Shown: positions 5,039-7,127 of the stretch, piece by piece | Layout of the letters: every line of letters starts with the position of its first letter | Numbering within the stretch: the first letter of the stretch is position 1 | NCBI GenBank assembly: GCA_043813445.1 | Contig: JBDRLD010000045.1 | Span: 1-7,127 of the forward strand | Direction of reading: 5' to 3' | Source of the DNA: JBDRLD01 sp043813445 | Lineage (GTDB): Bacteria; Patescibacteriota; Patescibacteriia; JACPHY01 | DNA: 7,127 nt | Position numbers and translations under genes: made by a program | Notes under the pieces: generated by a model | The model's database searches: none | What the model was told of the DNA's origin: nothing | What the model saw: the letters and a program-made list of their open reading frames with translations, nothing else

Positions 5039-5059
5039 ATCCACAATTGTACCACAATT
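5039..5059 (-). promoter_or_regulatory. Extended -10 promoter for the permease, within a CCACAATT direct repeat
   Basis: On the minus strand TACAAT (5051-5046, five of six) is preceded by TGG, an extended -10; there is no good -35. The predicted start near 5039 gives a leader of about 75 nt. CCACAATT occurs at 5041-5048 and again at 5052-5059, 11 bp apart (about one helical turn), overlapping the -10, which is a fair place for a regulator. I found no convincing plus-strand promoter for dnaB in 4965-5110. Confidence 0.42.
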
Positions 5060-5110
5060 AATGCACTGAATCGGCCTGCGCAGTTCCATCGTGGTGTGCT
5101 ACGCTGAGCT

Positions 5111-6514
5111 ATGCCTTACGTCGTACACTATATGGCTATTCCTGATCGAATCCCACCACAAAACCTCGAGGCAGAGCAGTCTCTCCTCGGTGCGCTCCTT
5201 ATCGATAAGGACGTAATGGTTCGCGTTTCCGATTGCGTCAAACCACAGGATTTCTATCGCGACGCGCACCAAGATATTTATGCGGCGATGGTGGAACTCT
5301 ACGAGCGGCGCGAACCGATTGATCTGCTCTCACTCGCGAATAAACTCGAGGAGCGCGGCAAACTCGAGCGGGTTGGCGGTCGTAGTGCACTCGTCGATCT
5401 CTCCGCAATAGTTCCAACTGCGGCACACGCGCGACACTATGCGGAGATCGTTGCGAAGAAAGCAACACTCCGACGCCTCATTGCTGCGGCGACACACATC
5501 GCCCAAATTGCATTCGATGAGGGAGAGGATACCGCGAAAACATTGGATGAATCAGAGCGACGACTTTTTGAGGTTAGTCAACAAAATCTCAGCCAATCGT
5601 TCGTACCGATCAAAAGCGTACTCTCTGAGGCGTTTGATCGCATTGACCAGCTCCATCGAGAAAAGGGCAAGATGCGTGGAATTCCGACTGGTTTTTCAGA
5701 CCTCGACAACCTCCTTGCCGGCTTCCAGCGCTCCGACCTCGTTGTTATTGCCGCGCGGCCGAGCGTCGGCAAAACTTCGCTTGCGCTCGACATCGCACGC
5801 AACGCCGCAATCAAATCAAAAGAGCCGGTTGGCATTTTCTCGCTCGAGATGTCAAAGGAGCAGCTCGTGGATCGCCTTATCTGCACGCAGGCGAATGTTG
5901 AGCTCTGGCGCATGCGGACGGGAAAACTCTCAGATCGGCCAGATGCAGATGATTTCCCGCGTATCGGAGACGCAATGGGTGTTTTGTCCGAAGCACCGAT
6001 TTTCATTGACGACTCTGCGCTGACCAATGTCATGGAAATTCGCGCAAAGTCGCGTCGGCTGCAAATGGAGCATGGACTCGGAATGATTATTATAGACTAC
6101 CTACAGCTCATGGAGGGACGTGGGCACAGTGAGAGCCGTGTCCTTGAAGTCGCAGAAATAACTCGAGGACTCAAAGGTATTGCGCGTGAGCTGAACGTTC
6201 CAGTTGTTGCACTTTCACAGCTTTCACGTGCAGTGGAGATGACAAAGCCAGCTATTCCGAAACTCTCCCACCTCCGCGAGTCCGGATCGATCGAGCAAGA
6301 TGCGGACGTCGTACTTTTCATCTACCGCAAAGCTGCAGATCGAAACTTCCGCACCGAGGATCTTACGCCGGAAGAACGAAACACGGCGGAGATCCACATC
6401 GCGAAGCATCGCAACGGCCCGACCGGACTCGTGAAGCTCTTCTTTGATGATGCGCGTGTTTGCTTCCGCAGCCTGGAGCAACGCCGCGAGTACGTTCCAG
6501 CTTTGCCGGCGTAG
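5111..6514 (+). CDS. dnaB: Replicative DNA helicase DnaB
   Basis: The hexameric ATP-driven helicase that unwinds DNA at the replication fork and works with primase. The product has 467 residues, a normal length. The N-terminal primase-interacting domain opens with DRIPPQNLEAEQSLLGALLI (12-31). After a linker (about 150-185) the RecA-like domain starts at GIPTGFSDLDNLLAGF (190-205). Walker A is ARPSVGKT (215-222). The family motif SLEMSKEQLVDRL is at 244-256. Walker B is MIIIDYLQLM (325-334, Asp329). VPVVALSQLSR (363-373) and LRESGSIEQDADVVLFIYR (388-406) follow, and AKHRNGPTG (431-439) holds the C-terminal basic loop. No intein interrupts the motifs. The start is uncertain: ATG 5111 and ATG 5132 (MAIPDRIPPQ) are both possible, neither has a Shine-Dalgarno, and homology begins only after the second. 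recR follows after 38 nt. Confidence 0.97.
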   Translation: MPYVVHYMAIPDRIPPQNLEAEQSLLGALLIDKDVMVRVSDCVKPQDFYRDAHQDIYAAMVELYERREPIDLLSLANKLEERGKLERVGGRSALVDLSAIVPTAAHARHYAEIVAKKATLRRLIAAATHIAQIAFDEGEDTAKTLDESERRLFEVSQQNLSQSFVPIKSVLSEAFDRIDQLHREKGKMRGIPTGFSDLDNLLAGFQRSDLVVIAARPSVGKTSLALDIARNAAIKSKEPVGIFSLEMSKEQLVDRLICTQANVELWRMRTGKLSDRPDADDFPRIGDAMGVLSEAPIFIDDSALTNVMEIRAKSRRLQMEHGLGMIIIDYLQLMEGRGHSESRVLEVAEITRGLKGIARELNVPVVALSQLSRAVEMTKPAIPKLSHLRESGSIEQDADVVLFIYRKAADRNFRTEDLTPEERNTAEIHIAKHRNGPTGLVKLFFDDARVCFRSLEQRREYVPALPA

Positions 6515-6552
6515 TACATCTCATTACCACCACCAACGTAAACACGCTTGCT

Positions 6553-7127
6553 GTGTACTATCCCCCATCCATACAGGACCTTATCGACCAGTTTCGTGGA
6601 TTCCCGGGCGTTGGACCGAAATCTGCGGAGCGGTTTGTATTCCACCTCCTCCGTGTGGGCGAGACACAGATTGGTGCGCTCATCCAGGGGTTGGAGGAAC
6701 TCCGCGACCGCGTGGACCGCTGCGCGGTATGTGGAACGTTCGCCGAAAGCAGCCCCTGCAGCATGTGTGCCGATGCGCGCCGCGACACTTCCGTGCTCTG
6801 TGTAGTCTCCGAGCCTGCGGATATGCTTGCAATCGAACGAACACATGAGTTCAAGGGACGCTACCATATCCTCGGCGGCCTCCTCTCTCCCATCGAAGGC
6901 ATCGGACCGGAGCAGCTACGGATTGCCGAACTACTTGAGCGTGTTACTGTCTCGACTGCCTCACCGCACACACCGAGCATCCGAGAGGTTATTTTCGCAT
7001 TCGACCCCACCATAGAGGGCGAGACGACAATCAACTACCTCGCGCCGCGCATCCTCCCAACAGGTGTAAGGTGCACGCGCATCGCACGCGGCCTGCCGGT
7101 AGGTGGTGACCTTGAGTACGCGGATCC
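6553..7127 (+). CDS. recR: Recombination protein RecR (partial, C-terminus cut by window edge)
   Basis: RecR acts with RecO (and RecF) to load RecA on SSB-covered single-stranded gaps. 191 residues are present, about 10 short of the usual length. The N-terminus MYYPPSIQDLIDQFRG, with GTG as start, leads into the helix-hairpin-helix FPGVGPKSAERFVFHLL (17-33). A four-Cys zinc finger follows (C57, C60, C69, C72). The Toprim domain begins at VLCVVSEPADMLAIE (81-95) and includes KGRYHILGGLLSPIEGIGP (101-119), then VIFAFDPTIEGETT (146-159) and ARGLPVGGDLEYAD (178-191), the near-terminal family signature. There is no in-frame ATG, GTG or TTG between the dnaB stop and GTG 6553, and the family homology begins directly after it. 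No Shine-Dalgarno is visible. The short gap to dnaB suggests co-transcription. Confidence 0.96.
   Translation, partial: MYYPPSIQDLIDQFRGFPGVGPKSAERFVFHLLRVGETQIGALIQGLEELRDRVDRCAVCGTFAESSPCSMCADARRDTSVLCVVSEPADMLAIERTHEFKGRYHILGGLLSPIEGIGPEQLRIAELLERVTVSTASPHTPSIREVIFAFDPTIEGETTINYLAPRILPTGVRCTRIARGLPVGGDLEYAD

Noticed and set aside
4962..5089. UGA read as glycine (CPR code 25), extending the permease upstream
   Set aside because: TGA ends the permease and the 148-aa gene, and glycine in dnaB, recR and the M16 gene is encoded normally without in-frame TGA.
7122..7127. GGATCC (BamHI site) exactly at the right edge
   Set aside because: It lies in frame within the conserved recR sequence and is probably a coincidence of where the window or contig was cut.
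1..7127. CRISPR arrays, tRNA, rRNA, transposases, toxin-antitoxin or phage genes
   Set aside because: I looked on both strands and found no regular repeat-spacer pattern, tRNA T-loop motif in the gaps, or matching protein.

Overview
The window reads as bacterial chromosomal DNA of fairly high GC content. It carries housekeeping genes (tpiA, an M16 peptidase, an amino-acid permease, dnaB, recR) and two hypothetical genes. The best guess for the host is a member of the Candidate Phyla Radiation (Patescibacteria). The larger hypothetical protein has the layout of a family I associate with those genomes, the convergent intergenic region carries a short repeat of a kind common there, and several genes lack a Shine-Dalgarno site. 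This assignment is an inference. TGA ends at least two genes, so the UGA=Gly code of some CPR lineages does not apply.

Layout, left to right. (1) Minus strand, 1-133: the first 44 residues of triosephosphate isomerase, running off the left edge. (2) Minus strand, 327-1595: a complete zinc M16B peptidase with a strong ribosome-binding site. (3) 1596-1908: a 313-bp divergent control region. Two oppositely directed promoters appear to share one -35 element, and each has a leader of about 125 nt with RNA hairpins. (4) Plus strand, 1909-2859: a 316-aa hypothetical protein, followed by an intrinsic terminator. (5) Plus strand, 3028-3474: a 148-aa acidic hypothetical protein with its own promoter-like site and terminator. 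(6) 3475-3854: a convergent intergenic region packed with inverted repeats, including two related C-rich/G-rich palindromes and a GTCATCCTG-type interspersed repeat. It ends in a 14-bp perfect hairpin that serves the next gene. (7) Minus strand, 3855-4964: an 11-TM permease of the aromatic/hydrophobic amino-acid type. Its start is odd because conserved-looking sequence continues in frame upstream, next to a degenerate 7-nt tandem repeat. (8) Plus strand, 5111-6514: dnaB replicative helicase with no intein. (9) Plus strand, from 6553 to the right edge: recR, starting with GTG and missing only its last residues.

The dnaB-recR pair is a replication/repair unit separated by 38 nt. The M16 peptidase and the 316-aa protein are tied together by the shared divergent promoter region, which is the most unusual regulatory structure here. 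I see no CRISPR array, tRNA, rRNA, transposase or phage gene. I do not see a clear multi-gene novel system. The strongest candidates for something undescribed are the two hypothetical genes, which have similar promoter-like sites and consensus Shine-Dalgarno sequences.
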